From: Corella eumyota
Taxonomy: Eukaryota > Chordata > Ascidiacea > Phlebobranchia > Corellidae
Reading direction: 5' to 3'
NCBI GenBank assembly: GCA_963082875.1
Contig: OY720097.1
Span: 4,348,501 to 4,412,500 of the forward strand
Length of the DNA stretch: 64,000 nucleotides
Shown here: positions 1 through 14,900 of the stretch, piece after piece
Layout of the letters: each line of letters opens with the position of its first letter
Numbering within the stretch: the first letter of the stretch is position 1
Translations under genes and position numbers: made by a program
Notes under the pieces: model-generated
Database searches by the model: none
What the model was told of the DNA's origin: nothing
Seen by the model: only the letters and a program-made list of their open reading frames with translations

Positions 1-206
1 GTTATCAAAACAAAAGCATAAGGCAAAGTAGACACGAAGGTTAAATTGAGCGACACCTGTTAAGCCAGATTCCGGAATACGGATATCTTTTTGTTGCCTT
101 AAATCAATACAAAGCTTAACTAAAATACTATACAAAAATAATTTTGGCAGAACGGCAGTATGTTAAACATACCGGTTACAAAAAGGGATTGTACGCCCTT
201 TTACTT

Positions 207-2103
207 TCAACATTCTTCCCTATTTGTACCGTAAAACCAATTAGCCAACGACTTTACAATTCTACGTCTTTTAGGATATCCAAATAACGGTACATTAGAT
301 TGGGAAGCTTTGTATTTTGAATCCAACAAATTATCAATGTTTATACCGTGCATTATTTGGCACATTTGACAAAACCCAAAGTATCTGGAATAATCTGGCA
401 TATCAGTTTGTTTCATATATCTCCAACGAAAATATTGTTTATAAGCTGCCTCATTCTGGTCAAGATACTTTAAATATTCCACCAGTAGATATGTGGAATC
501 AAAATCGTCCACATGTATAAAAGAGTTTGGTGGGGCGACTTTAAGATAATCATTTTTACGAGAACCCCAAACCACAGGTAATGCTCCACTTAAAAGTCCA
601 TTACGAAAAAACTTTTCAGTTATGTAGTCTTTGCAATGATAATTATTTTCAAATGCCATGTAGAATTTATATTGTGATATAAAACGAGGTGTGTCCTCCT
701 TTTTAATAGGTGGATGGTTTGGATTACATTTGCCCCTAACATCAATTTCAAAACCTTCTTTTATCATTTCTTTGATAATTTGCATTCTAGTTTTAGCACC
801 CTCTGTTTTGTTGCAGTTTGAAACAATCCATACTGCCAACTTAGTTTTAGTTTTTATTAAACTGTTAAAGTCCATCAGCTGGGAATTTTTGTGAATAAAA
901 TGAAATACATTTGAAGCGGTGTGATATGGAAAAATAATATCAGAATCACGTCTAAAAACAAAGAATTTTCAGAAATGTCAATTATATACAATATTAGACA
1001 TAGAATAGACAGTTACCTATAGGACATCGTAAGGTTAAATACGTTGTCAAATTCTGTTAATTGCAGTTTTTCAACTTCTCTAATGTGTTTAGATGTTTCC
1101 CGCGACCACCAACTATAATATTGATCTTCTCTTCTGCAAAAGTATATCAACATTTTTAAACATTCATATTCACAGACCGAACAGCAAAAAGCAAATTTTT
1201 TTATCAAACGCTTATACCTTGTTTTTGGAAAGTTTCTTAACTTCAAATTTTTGAAACAAAATACAATCCCTTTAGTATTTGTATCGTTGATCTTGTAAAA
1301 CATATTATAAAAATATTAAATTGTTATGGCCTATCAAAATATTATAAAGTAATAAAAAAGGCGTCGGTGGTGGCGTAGTTTAGATCGAGTCAGCTGATTT
1401 CGTGATGTCGTAGCTTTTGTAGAATCACAAATTGTTCGTTTTTTTGATAATTAGGCTACACTTTTGCCAGAAGCAAGTCAAGGTTAGGTACAAAGCCGTA
1501 AATAAATCATAATAGAAAAGAAATGACTTTTTATAGTTCACTATAGCTTTTGTTTTCAGTCCTACTAAATTTATTATTAAGCTATCACAACAACAATCTA
1601 TTACTTACCTTAAGCTTATCTGTCGTAATTTGGCAAGGACCACAAAGCCCTGAAGTTTTGTCCTTTTTCTTTAAAACTTTATACCACAATGGTGGGTTCC
1701 ATAGTAAAATGTTAATCTTAAAACAAAAATGTTTATGTAAACTGAACACTTGCAATTTACACAATTCAAAACATTAAACGTTTAAACTAATATTGAACTT
1801 CAAATTACTAACCTCTTCGGTAATGTTTGACAAGTAGCTTTTTAATTCTTGTCGTTGGTTATTGTAATTAATCTGTAGTTGCTCGTGCTTGTCTATCACC
1901 GGAGACTTCTTATATTTTAAGGCTTTGATAGGTTTATTGACTTCAGTGAAAATTTCTTCAGTTTGCCAAATTTTCTTATTCGGAAATGGTTTTGTATGAT
2001 GTTTATTTAAACTTTCAAAGATTTCATTCTTGCTTAATATTACAATAACAGTAATAACAGCAGCTGATAGGCCAACTAATACAACTTGAAATATTTTTCT
2101 CAT
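207..2103 (-). CDS. GT10 alpha-1,3-fucosyltransferase-like, Golgi type II membrane enzyme
   Basis: Five exons on the minus strand: 2103-1813, 1716-1609, 1291-1218, 1133-1017 and 951-207, all GT-AG and phase-consistent, giving 444 aa. The N-terminus has a short basic cytoplasmic tail and one hydrophobic segment (about residues 6-22), then a Lys-rich stem, as in Golgi type II transferases. Exon 2 reads NILLWNPPLW, exons 4-5 join to FNLTMSYRRDSDI, and the last exon carries YMAFENNYHCKDYITEKFF followed by GALPVVWG. These are the hallmark acceptor- and GDP-fucose-binding motifs of glycosyltransferase family 10, which transfers fucose from GDP-fucose to GlcNAc in glycans. I chose the ATG at 2103; the frame stays open a few codons upstream without an ATG. 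The usual PYG after RRDSDI is PYH here. Which linkage or subfamily (FUT3-7/9 or FUT10/11) it represents cannot be told by eye. Confidence 0.92.
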
Positions 2104-2994
2104 AGTTAACACGGTATCTTGGTCTGTCTTTCGTTTAATGTGCAGGTGCCAAATCAGTACACTTTAAAGTCAATAAACGATGATACTAAAAACATTGTTG
2201 AAATAGAAGGCCAAGTTCGCTTGTTAAACTAAGTACACATCGTTTATTGTTACTGGCGACGCCTTTCATAATCCATATATAGCAGATACTTACCTATTTA
2301 AATATGTTTTAGCATCATAAAACTGTAGCGTCGAGATATCAGCTAATTTTGACTAAGTTATGCTGCATTACTAAACTATGGTAATTAATCAATTTTATAA
2401 CCAACCAATTGCAAACATAAACAGTCGCTTTAGATCACATATTATTAACTTCTGCATAAAGTGTACACTAATGACAAGACGACGCTTTCTATGCTAAGCC
2501 TTGTTAGTTTTATGCCTAAATCCTAAACGCGCCTAGGCAGGAAATTCCTGGTTTTAAACACTTTGAAAATCCATTCCTTCAAAAAATAGCTAAGCCTAAA
2601 GATATGCTAATGAAGCTATAAGTAGATATGCTTAAACACTAAACACGAATTTTAATAATAGCGTTTAAATCTGTCATAGAAAACAATTTAATTTAATAAT
2701 GTTTTAATAAAATCAAACTTTGCCACAAAACACTTAAAAAAGCCTAAAAAATACAAGTTATAAAAATATATTTATATAAAAAGTAAAAAAACTAGCTATA
2801 AAATACTAACAAAAATATATCACTCTCTTTAAATATAACAAAAATTGGATAAAATATAAAGCAAAAAAAACAATACCCCAAATTAATCACAGTTAAAAAA
2901 AAAATTCAAAACATCGAATTTTAAGTAAATATTTATTTTTTTTATAATTTATCTAAAACTTTAATTTTTTTTAAATCGCTTTCTCTATTTTGTT
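2104..2994. other. Intergenic between FUT 5' end and CFAP47 3' end
   Basis: AT-rich spacer between two minus-strand genes. It should hold the fucosyltransferase promoter and the CFAP47 3' UTR; an AATAAA on the minus strand (2932-2937) lies about 58 bases past the CFAP47 stop. A GC-richer patch near 2525-2552 contains the near-palindrome CAGGAAATTCCTG. I see no gene or repeat here. Confidence 0.6.
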
Positions 2995-5900
2995 TTACTG
3001 TCCGGTAATGTGCTGCAGCAACGAAGCTCCTTTAATTGGCGACGAAACTGCAGTTGCTGTCAACTTCATGTTCTGGCGAACGTAATTGACACGCTGTCGC
3101 TGGTTGACCGCGCGTGGGCGTGCGAGAGACGAGAGCAAGGTCGACGGAACATTAGGCACGCGATATTCGGGGGTTACCCCTTTGACGTCATACGCCCATT
3201 GCATATCCAATGTCTGTAGGCAAAAAAAATATTTATTTAAAATAGGAAAATTATCCGAATTTTATTTTAAGATTTTAAATAAAAAAAATAAAAAAAATAA
3301 AAAAATCTTGCCTGGATTATAAGACGAGCGTTGTAAGACTTTCCATACATATTCGGGGTAAAAACCACGGCAAGTCGGGTACCGTTCGTGCCCTGGGGTT
3401 GCAATTCCCCTGATTCTGGTGTCACCGTAAATTCGGAGTCGCTCCCGCTCACAAAGAAAGCGTTAAAGGGTGTAGCATGTCTGTGACATCACAATGTCAA
3501 AACAAAATATTAAAAACATTTTTTTACAATATATTTTTTTTTTGACTTAAACTGTGCATATTTTACCTGGAATGACTGAAAAGCACGAAGCTTACAGCTG
3601 ATCCCTTTCCCAGCCCTGCAGCCTCGACTGTAATGACGTCATCAGGAGGTGGTTCCGATGCTTGGACGGTGAGTGGAAAACTCCACAAACCACCCATTGC
3701 TGATGTCACAGTCAAAACAACTTTATAGCTAGACAAAAAGTAAAAAAATTCAAAAATTTTGCCACGTTACAAGAATATACAAAGATAAGCTTAAAAGGAC
3801 AAGAAGATTAGTGTCTTAATCCAATTATCAAAAAAAAATAATTATTTTTTTTCATGCCCCCCAAAAGGAAATAAGTTTTTTAATATTTTTATTGGGAAAG
3901 AGGGTGATATTAGGACCTATTCGTAAACGCAGCGTGGCATTAGTGCAGCTCGATAGCATGGCTTTGGTGCGGCTCGAACCTAAAACCTGTCGGATCGGAG
4001 TCCGATGCCATGACCGGTATACCACACTACCGAACAAAAAAGAATATTGTATAAAATTTAACGAAATATTCGACTCACCACAGTGGTCTAAAAGGAGAGA
4101 AGACCAAGTTGAAAAGAAGGACGACCAAACCAGTATGTGGATCTCTCTCTTTTCTCACCAAACTAACAGCAAGAGCTTGTTCGAGTTGCTGTCGAGCTTC
4201 TGCGCTGTCTGGACATTCTACTTTGAAAGAAAACTCCTCGGCTACAGAGTGACCTGAATTTAAAGTTTTTGTGTTACTTGTAAAAATACTAAAAATACTG
4301 AGTTCATTTTGGTATCTTAGTATTCACTTGAAATAAACTAAATCAATACTATATACAATTGCGTTAAATCTTTATAAATAAGCTAGAAAAAAAAATTATT
4401 CAATAAAATAAATTAAAGACAGTAACAACCTACCTTCCACTACTACGCCTTCGTTATTGTCATTATTAGCAGACCCCCTCCTACTTTTTAGTGGTGTAAC
4501 GGCCCTTAACTTAACAAGGTCACATCCCGAAGATGAACTGGGGACGGCTCCCGTTAAAGTTACTTCCAATCGTTCTTCTATGCGACTGCGGGCTTGACAA
4601 TGCAACACAGCATCTTTATTTAAAAAAAATTAAAAAAACTTATAAACACATACATTAAAAAATGCATTACAAATTATTATTTTTTATTTTTTGTATATAT
4701 CTTTATCCTCGATATGGGAAAGACGAATGCGCGACTTAAACATAGAACAACATCAGTTACTTCGACCCAGTCTCGAGTTGCCTGTGGCAGTTTGGGATAT
4801 TATAGATTATCATTGCCCGATAATTATACTGCTAATCAAGTGCTGGCTCAGCAGAAGTTCATACCGTAGTGGGGGGGATTGAACCCACGACCTCATGTGT
4901 GGTGTAGCAAGTGTTCTTACCACACACCACGCTGCCGGTGTTCTAAGTACATAGAAAAAGATTCATTTCAAAATGAATAGAAAAGGTTCATTTAAAAAAA
5001 AAACGGTTAAGTTTCCACCAACCTTTAGTTTCTTTAGATCGAACTTCTGGTATTCCATGAACTGGATAAATCCACCTGATAGCTTTAATCGAGCCATCAG
5101 ATGATCTACTTAACGGTCGTGGTTCACTTTCTGTGTATCGACCTTTTAGACCTAGAATAATTAACTTTAAAGTTTATAATGTATTAAATATTCACCTAAT
5201 ATAATATTAACTCATTTTAATGGGATCGCTTGTACTTAACCTAAACTATTAGGACCGTAAAGTACGCAAGAGAATTAGGTAGGACCGTAAAATACAAGAG
5301 AGAGAACTAGCCAGGCCTGTATAGTACGAGAGAAAATTAGGTGGGTACAAGAGAGACCTACCAAGGACCGCATAATACAAGAGTTTTTTTGAGAACCAGT
5401 GATCGTTTTAATGTTTAATACAAAAGTTGCTAATACCATTACATGTTGTAGTTTTTTTAACAAAATAACTACAATGTTACTAATCATGGTTTAAACTCAG
5501 GACTTTAGTGTATAATTTAGTGAGTGAAAATTTTATTTTTCGAACCTGATAAATCTTCTATTCCATCGTTCTCGTCCGACCAAGGTTTTCCGTCTTCTCT
5601 TCTGAGTGAAATCGACAACATTCCCTCCTTTCTGCGCATCTGGTAATTTAAAATAACAACAAAAATGTTAATCTCAAAAATGTTAATCTTACTAGAAATT
5701 AACTAACCTCATTGTAAAGACAAAAATATTAAAAATAGAATAAAAAAAATGAACCTAATAAGAAATTATAAATTGCAAACATTTTATGGTTTTCGGGACA
5801 ATGTCATATAATACTATAAATTAATTTATAAATATTTAACAACTTTAAAACTGTTTTAGATTATAGATTTGACATTTTTACACTCACAGTATCAGGTGCA

Positions 5901-8900
5901 AATGTAAATGGAATATCAATATTTTGTTTGGGTTCCATAAGAACACTGTTCGAATGTTTAAGTAACAAACAAAAAGAGGAATCAACTGTGATGCTTTTTC
6001 TGTAAAAAAATATGACAAAAATCAAATAAAAATTTTAATAACACTTTAAGAATAGCCAGTGCAAATTTAAAATCGCGTTTACAGCCAAAAATCTTAAATT
6101 TTTTATTTTTATCCTCGATGTGGGTGAGCAGTGGGAATCAAACCCAGGTCCTCAAGTAGCTAAGTTAAAATATGATAGATAGCAAATATGTATATAAAAG
6201 CAAAAATGTTTTACCTTAATACAGACGACGAGATATTATTCATCGTTTGCTCGTTATCACTTAACACGATATCTGCCAGAACGTTAACGTCTGTCGGATT
6301 ACGGAAAGGCAAAATAATCGAAGTACTTGAACGCATGGCGGCACTAACGCTTAAAGGTTCCATTGTAGATGGTGATAACCCACGTCCGCTGATTAGATAA
6401 GTTGCTTCACCCAGTTGCTTGCTTTTGAGGGTCACTACCATATTAAATGTAAAGTAATTTAAATATTATTAATTTAAACTATCAAATATTGAATGTAAAG
6501 TAATTTAAATATTTTTAATTTAAACTAACTGTCACTACCATAATATAAAGTAGTTTTAACAATAGTAACTTAGGTTATTAAAACATTCACCAATGTTATG
6601 CATAAGACAGTATTTTAAAGTCATTTTTGTTGCTCCAAATTTGGTTATAGAATTATGTTTGAACAAATTGTATAGATTTTTTTCCTGGTATACCCCTAAG
6701 TAGCTTTTGAAGCACATGACATAAAGTGGAAATTTACCAAAATATACGATCAAAATATTGCAATAATACAAAAAAACTTTAAAATTTTACCAGTAGTTTG
6801 ATGTGTGTGAGCACCTAGTGAAGTTGCCATAAACATAATTGGAATATCCAAAGTCGAGCGCGGATGAACGCAAAACGCTTGGAACAAACGATCTTGGTCG
6901 TCGTGGTGAATGCTGGTACCTGATGACGTAGACATGTCAATTGAAAAGTTAGTTTTATTCGACACGTAAGCCTCTACTTCCATAGGTTCGTCAGTCGGGT
7001 TGCAAATGCTTATGTACTGACGTGTCCAACGACCTGATGTAGAAATATTTAATTTATCCTAATAATAATATGATTTCTATCTATAGACTACCTAAAACAC
7101 TCAGCTCAATTCATGAGGGCTTGGGTTCGATAACTTCTGCTTTTTTACTGTAAAGCCATTGGTTAGGGCGTTTTTAACATTACGAACTCCTGCCGAGTCA
7201 TAAACCAATGATCATATCCCAAACTGCCAGGTTAAATCGAAGACTTTTCGGGAAAAATTAAATATATTTACACAATTTAAAATTTCTTAGCTTTATCATA
7301 ACTGATAACTTATACAATTTATATACATAAAACAAAATAATTCCACTAAAAATGTCAAGCACAAAAATTCTACCTAGTTGACAGTCCATAGTAGGCAACG
7401 TGGTTGGTGGAGGCGAGGCACATTCCAGACTCAGTTTGTACCAAAACTCCCCAGTCAACTCACTATAAAACACCACAGTACCTTCAGTTTTGCCCACCAC
7501 ACATGGGCTGTAGTTAAGAGTGTACACTGCTGGTACGTGAGGTGCTAAAGTTATACTGGTTGGCCCTGTTACAGTATCACCAGTACATTTAACCTGTGTG
7601 AAATACAAGTTAAAAATGTGATAGGGTATTTATGAATATAAAACTTATATTATGGATAACTTAGAAAAGCTATTACATGAATGTAATTTTAAACAGCCAA
7701 ATATAACTAATGGGTTATCTTAGAACATCTTTATAGCCTATGTTAAACAAGTTAAATTTACAAAGCAGGTAAAATTAATAAAATGCTTAATTTAGTAAGT
7801 TTAACTTACCTCATATACAACAGTTTCTCCTGACGGATTTTTAAGTGGAATTTCGAAATCAATTGACCTTTGAACTGGGCATGTGATTGGTAAAACACCA
7901 ATTGCATCGGGAGGCTCAGAAATAATATCAACAGAATACCAAACTCTGGAAAAGAAAAAAGATTTTAACATCATTTTAAAACTACAAAATTGTTTGTATT
8001 AATAAGGTAACATTTAATATTAAAATAGCCTTGATTTTTTTAAAGGTTAGCCAGCAGCATGGTGTAGTGGTTAGAACATTTGCCTTCACTATATGAGGTC
8101 CTGGGTTCGATCACCACTGTATTCATGCTGTAGCGCCCTTGGGTAATTCGCTAAAAATAATATAAACTTCTGCTGAGCAGCACTTAATCAGCAGAATATA
8201 ATAAGCGGCAATTTCAATAAATAATATCCCAAACAACCAAAGGCAACTGGAGACTGGGTTGGGGTAACTAATGTTACTATACGTTTAGGTTGTGGAGTCC
8301 ACCTTCCCACATCGAGGATAAATAAATATAAAAAGGTTTTAAAAAAAAAAATACAAAATTTTTTTTATTATTTTTAATACACTGATTTGTCAAATTTAAA
8401 ATTACCTGTAACCAGATGAACCATCCCTCTCACGAACTGGTTTCAAATAGGATGGTGTTTTAGACTCCTGTGTGATTGGTCGATTTTCAATGTTGTCATC
8501 AGAATCACTGTCGTCACGGTTTAGCGATTGTCCTTTGTCGACTTCGTCAACCACGAACGCGAGAACCCCTTTTGTCATCCCTCTCTTCCATGTGGAAATG
8601 TTAAAAGTATAATCAACTGCTTTTCCCTAGATATTAAAAATAAATTTTAAATTTTTTTGGAAACTTTGGTTTTAAATTGCATATAAGATGAATAAATTTG
8701 GCCTGAAATTTTGAGTTAGAAAAGTCAATGTTTTTTATTTACATAAATGATATTATTTTTAAACACATATTTAAAGACTACTTAACAAACTATACAACAA
8801 AGCTAACAATACAACATAGAATACTATAATTAAAACATTAACTTACGCAACATAAGCCTAAAATAAAAAAAGGTAGTTTAGATTAAAATTTTGAATTATT

Positions 8901-11900
8901 TTTAACAATAAATTTACTTACCTTAGGCACAGTGATCATATTTGGCCCTTCCAAGTATGGTATATCAGAAAATACTCGGTAAGTTAATTTATCAGGAACA
9001 TAGTTGGGCACAGTCACCGTTCTCTCTACAGTTGAATGACATCTACATTCCACTTCAATATGGTCCAATGCAAGAGGACTCTCTCCAATGCCTCGTAGGT
9101 TAAATAAATGTTCTGTACCATCAGACCTGTAAGTTAAGGTAAAAATATTAATAGTTTTTTACTAAAATATTAGCATGGTAAAGATACACATAAGATTATT
9201 GGAATCAAACCCAGGACCTCACATAATGTAGACAGTGTTCTTACCACTACACCACGCTGCCAGTTCAACTTACATTAAATTACATTGTATTCAACTAAAA
9301 TTTTATATTTTGACTTATCTTAAACTTACTTATTTTTGATTGACAATTTGCCTGTAATGTTACACTCATAATGGGGTTTAAACATAAGAGGGTAGTACGT
9401 GGTCTGGCCAGCTTTTGCTGTCATGTAAAATGGACCATGGAAACCTTTTCCTTCAATACTACACTGCAGTTCCCAATCATGATTTGAAGCATTTTGCTAA
9501 ATAATTTTTGGCATAAAAAGTTTAAATTTTTAAAACAAGTTATCCATAAACTAGTATTAATAAAAATGTCTTGTATTTTATAGCAAGAGGTTGTATTTTT
9601 TAAAAAGTTTGTTATGTTTCCAACTCGAAAATAAAGTAGTATATTTGTTTAACTTGTGCAACCACTTATTTTTTTATTTTTTTTCTGTTTTTATTTTTTA
9701 GAACCAAAAATAAATAAGTACCTACAGCTTACTTTCGACTTATAACAGTAAGAGTACTACTTGTAACATAAATGTAACATGATTACAATAATAGTAAAAA
9801 AGGCACTACAAAATGAAAGTAATTTAAATTAAACTCTATAAATCATGTGGTCTTGGCCAAATAAATCTATGTTTATAAAACTTTACAACTTTAGTCACAC
9901 TAAATTACTGAAAAAATTTACTTACAATAGGAATGCTTTGAGTAATGCTCTGATGTGCTGGGGTGTGAAAGTCAAAGGAAGCAGTTGTGCCAGCTGGGTT
10001 GACTGTACATTCAATTCTGTACACTCTAACATCACCTTGTGATCTAAGTATAATGTCACAAGGGTAGTGACCTGGTCCTTGTGGCGTAAATGTCACTTGA
10101 AGTGGTACATGGCCATCATTCTGATAAACAAAACAAAATAAATAATAATTTTTAAACTGTTTTAAAAATTTTTTAAGGCCCTCTCTGATAACTCTTTAAA
10201 ATATACAAAAATTAAGGTTAAAAACAAAAATTTTTTAATTAAAATTAGAAAAAACTATTTTTCAAACCTGTCTGTCATTAGGACCAGCATGAGCTAATTT
10301 CATCTCAGAAGCTGGGGGTGGTCCATATGTTAATGGACTCGGAATCAAAATCGTTTTTGGGACCTCAAACCACTCAGATGAAGCCTCCACGGTAAAGTGA
10401 GAACCCCTGGGTCTGGGTGGGGCAGAAGTGGGGTGCATGGAGTAACTATCTTGGGGGTCGTTAAACTGTTCATTGTCAACTAAACCCATAGCTGCTACTG
10501 CAGCAGTGACTGAACCACTGTCCAATGTTCCTAATAAATTTAAAAAATATTCGATTAAGATGAGAAAAAAAATTAGAGACAAAAAAATATGGTTCACACA
10601 AGTGGTTTTATATTGTATTTACATGAATAATGGTTTAAGCACTGAGATAAAACCAATTTCTATTTATTAAATTACCATTTTTAATAAATTTTAACCACTT
10701 GCGTCAAACAAAAAATATTAAAACTAAATCTAAAAACCGAATCAAATCAAACAGACCTGTTAATGTTCTACGTTCCTGTTCCTTCTTCGACATTCTCTGT
10801 CTTGCAGCAATCCTTAAAGCCTTCTCCTTAGCTTCATTAGTGATTGGAATATTCAAGTTTTCCTGTAATGTTGCATTATTCTCACATTTCCAGTAAATAA
10901 TTCGATCATCTCCTCCAAATAAACCGCGTCCTGTGATTGGTCCATTTAAATTAATTTTTTTTTAAAGTTAGCAAATATTAAATTTTTTATTCGTTTTAGT
11001 TTTTTTAAATTTTTTTGTCTTTTTTTAACTTTACCTCTCTCAGCTGCTGCTGCGCTAGAGATGCGGACTGAATGTTGTGATGCGGAATTGAATGGAACAG
11101 AAGATGGGATTGGAAGAAGAGAGTTTGCTTCCACAGAGTAAAGGAACTCCCCGATCGTCTCATTGATGAGAAGAATTGAACAAAACTTTTTTCCGACACT
11201 GAAAGGTAAAAATCCAACCTGAAAATTATAAAAATTTTAGTTTACTGAAGCTCTATAAGTAATTTGAGTTTTAGTTTTATTGTTTAAAAACACATAATAT
11301 TCATAAAATTTCACTATACATAATTGTTTTTATATTTTTTCATCCTCAATGTAGGAAGTTTGACTTCACATCCTTAACATAGAGTAACATAAGTTGCCCC
11401 GCCCCAGTTTCAAGTTGCCTTTGGAAGTTTGGGAAATTATACATTTTAATTGCCCTATAATCAAGCTGCTGATTAACAATAGGCTCAGCAGGACCAAATA
11501 TAGCCCCATTTAAGGGGTGCTACAGCATGAGAGCAAGCCATGTGTTCTGACCACTACACCACACACAATTATTTTTACCTTAAGATCAGTAGCTTCACCT
11601 GCCCTCAGAAACATATGAGATTCATGACAAAAGAAAGCAGTTAACTGTGATGTCATAGTTGATTTGTTGGCCTTTGGATTATCTGGAACCAATCTAATAG
11701 CTGGTAGTGGACTGGGTGGTGGAGATAATTCTTTTGGTTGCCCATGATCAGTTCTAGATTTGACCTGAAGACAAAATATTTAAAATTTTAAAAAGCTTTA
11801 AAAATTGAAACAATAAAAAATATTGATTTTTAAATTTTACAAATAATTATTTAACAGTTAATAAAAATCTTGGTAATATGAACTTACAGATCTGATGCGG

Positions 11901-14900
11901 GAAGAAAGAGTCTTCTTATTACTCCGAACAATTCCCTGGTTTTTCCCAATATCAAGAGGAGAAGGTGGTCCATCATTAGATTCCACCAACACGATCCTAA
12001 ACTTTCCTGAATCTTTAAAAGGGCTAATAATCTAAAAAAATTAAATATACAAATGTCCATACAATAAAAACCTTACAAAAAATGAACAAAACTTTTATTC
12101 TAATTGTAAAACTTAATTGAAAAGTTTTTTTATTTTAAAAGTCCAATACAAATTATTATTTCAAAAGTATTTTAAAAATTATTTTAAAAGTCCAACACAG
12201 TTTTTAAATACAAATCTTACCGAGACATTAATTTTCTTAAACTCATAGCAGGGTGCTTCCCCTTGTATAGAAGCAGTCGGGTGAATGTCGTCGACTGCAG
12301 TTTTCATATCAAACACGAGAGTTGATCCAACAGTGGCTGCCTCCCTTCGTCCAACCAACACTAAAACTGCTTCAGCGGGTCGAATAAGGCGACTTGTGAA
12401 ATTGACTTCAAGATTCATCTCACCTCTGTGGTTATGATAAAAATAAAATAAAACAAAAAATACATAAGAAAAATACAGCAATTTATATACAGCTATATAC
12501 AAAGAAGCCTAGTGGACTACTCTATATATGTGAATAGGCCAACATGCAAAAAACTGCCATTTGTGATTAGCATGTAAATATTAGTTAAAAGTTGCGACCA
12601 AATTATGATAATAAAAATCTTTATGGCAGGGCAGTTATAAACTAGTATAAAACAATGTAAAAAGTAATAATTTTTACCGTAAAACTAAAAAAATTTTGTA
12701 CAAAAAAGAATAAATTTAAATTTAAAAAAATTTTTAATGTCAAATTACAGAAGAACATCTCACCTTGGTGGAACATAAACATCTTCTCCATCTGGAAGAG
12801 TAAAATCTGAAGCATCCCTTCCAGATATTGTGGCTTGATATTTAAGTGAACGTGAACTTGGATTGTTCAGTCTTACCTTTGAACAAACAACAAATGGTAT
12901 TAAACCTATGGTTCATAATAATATATTAGCCTATTTTTCACTGGATTAAAATTTTAATAAAAATGATAAAGAATAAAATTTTTAACATACTTGTCGGCGT
13001 ACAACAGAATGCAGAGAACCAACAAATTCAATCGAAGACTTGGGAGAATATTGTGGGAGGTTTTGATACAAATAAACACAAAGCTGAAAAATGAATTTTC
13101 AAATCTATTTTATAAAAAAAAATTGACACTATAATAAAATAATTGCAAAAAACAGAGTTAAATAAGTCTTATACTGAGATTTAAATCTTGAAACCAATAT
13201 TTCTATATTTCAAAATTTAATTTAAAAGTATAAGCAAAAAAAACAAAAATAAAAGTGCAAATCTGGTCAAATCAGCAATGTTAATAAATTTGTTTGTACA
13301 GTTAGCATGTTTATTAAAAAACTAACCAAAAAATGTATTTACCAGAAGCAGAGAAATGGGATTAGGATCAGTAATATCCGTTGCTTGAATGTCATAATCA
13401 ATTCCCGAACTTCTGATTGCACGAACTAATATCAAAGTGTTGTGGAGACATTGTTCCGGTGTTGATGGTGCAGTGTACATCTCACTAAAGTAATCTGCTT
13501 TCTAAGTTGACAAAATAATGCAAAAGAAAATTAAATTATTAAAGTATACAAAATTTTGAAAAAATAAATTAAAAAATTTAGAATTAAAGTGATAGGAAAT
13601 ATGTTACTTTTAAAATATATTAAATAGTATATTATTAAACACACTTATATGACATTGCAAACAAAAGTTTTAAAATGGTTTCAAAAAATATAACCAACTT
13701 GGTCTAATAATTTTATTGCATTTTTCAAACAGTTATATTTTTGATATTAAAAGGTGTTTCAGATTATTTTTTTGTAAAAAAACAGCCTTACCAGCCATGG
13801 ACAATAAGCAGAAACTGCTGCAGCAAGAACGAGACCATCAAGTAAGTCATAATCGAAGTTCACTACCCATCTAGAAGGGGGTACTCCCCCCTTTTCACCC
13901 TTTAACATTGAGCGTTCACCCCAAACTTCTAAACGCTGGTTTTCATAATGATGATTCAACCAAGCTAAAACTATTCTTTCTCCAGTACTAGAAAAATTGT
14001 TAATCTTTTTTTAATTTTTAATTTTTTAACATGTTAAAAAATGTTTGTAAATCATGTATGCTTTTTTATAGCTTTGTACTAATTATTTGCTTTTTGATAG
14101 CTTTGTACTAAGGCCCCATTTCCTTAACTAAACTAGATATATAACCAATAAAAAATAACATATATAGCTTACCTGTAGACATTACTAGCAAGTGGGTCAC
14201 TGTTGATAGTAGGAAGGGGTCGAGTTTTATCAACTGGTTTTAAGTTTTTGTAATGTGCTGGTGTAACACGAGATAAAACTAGAACCTGAGAATATTGTAA
14301 AGTGTTTACCAACTTAATTCATAAATTGATCTTGACAAATGCTATTTTAACATAAGAGATTCTCTTACAAAGTTGATTTACTGTTATACTAACATTACTG
14401 CACAAATTATTGTTTGTTAAGTATTATACTATCCTGTTAAAGGCGTAACAATTATGGTTTATTACTGTATTTATAATTTAAAATGGCGAATTAAGATCAC
14501 TAATTATGAAACTTAATTAACAATTTTTACTTTAAAAATATATTTTTAGAAATTCCAAACCTTAAACAATTGTAGAAGAAGATCAGTCCACGCTCTTTTT
14601 GACACTGATTCAAACAATTCATCCTCGATGTGTATCATCGAAGCCGTCGATTTTTCATTCTTATTGTCTTTCTGTTCAACTGAGTCTCTTCCGCTCCCAC
14701 TAGTGGCTTGTTTAGCTTCTCTTTCACGAACTTTCACCCAGCGCCGATAGTCACGAGGTGTAAGCAGAAACTCAGGCCTAATTGCAGAAACCGATGCACC
14801 TTGTCCTCTAAAAAATAATTAGGAAAAAAATATTTTAGGCCCATATAAATTTTTAAAATTAAGTTATTAACAGCCCCTTTTACCAAGTTTATTAAGATTT

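Larger units (their letters stand above)
2995..12878 (-). other. CFAP47: CFAP47 exons 41-63 (C-terminal half)
   Basis: Exons on the minus strand, edges within a few bases: 12878-12763, 12426-12222, 12032-11887, 11766-11577, 11220-11033, 10930-10756, 10532-10268, 10121-9925, 9498-9330, 9127-8922, 8626-8407, 7946-7810, 7592-7374, 7033-6791, 6436-6219, 6000-5887, 5640-5546, 5153-5022, 4612-4434, 4253-4078, 3726-3567, 3480-3310, 3213-2995. They encode repeated beta-sandwich modules with an acidic Asp/Ser stretch in exon 51 (DDSDSDDN). The last exon carries a WAYDVKGVTPEY motif and ends HITGQ. Confidence 0.8.

Noticed and set aside
1321-1440. SINE-like GGTGGCGTAGTTTAGATCGA in a fucosyltransferase intron
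   Set aside because: The A-box match fails at the final GG and there is no B box or body.
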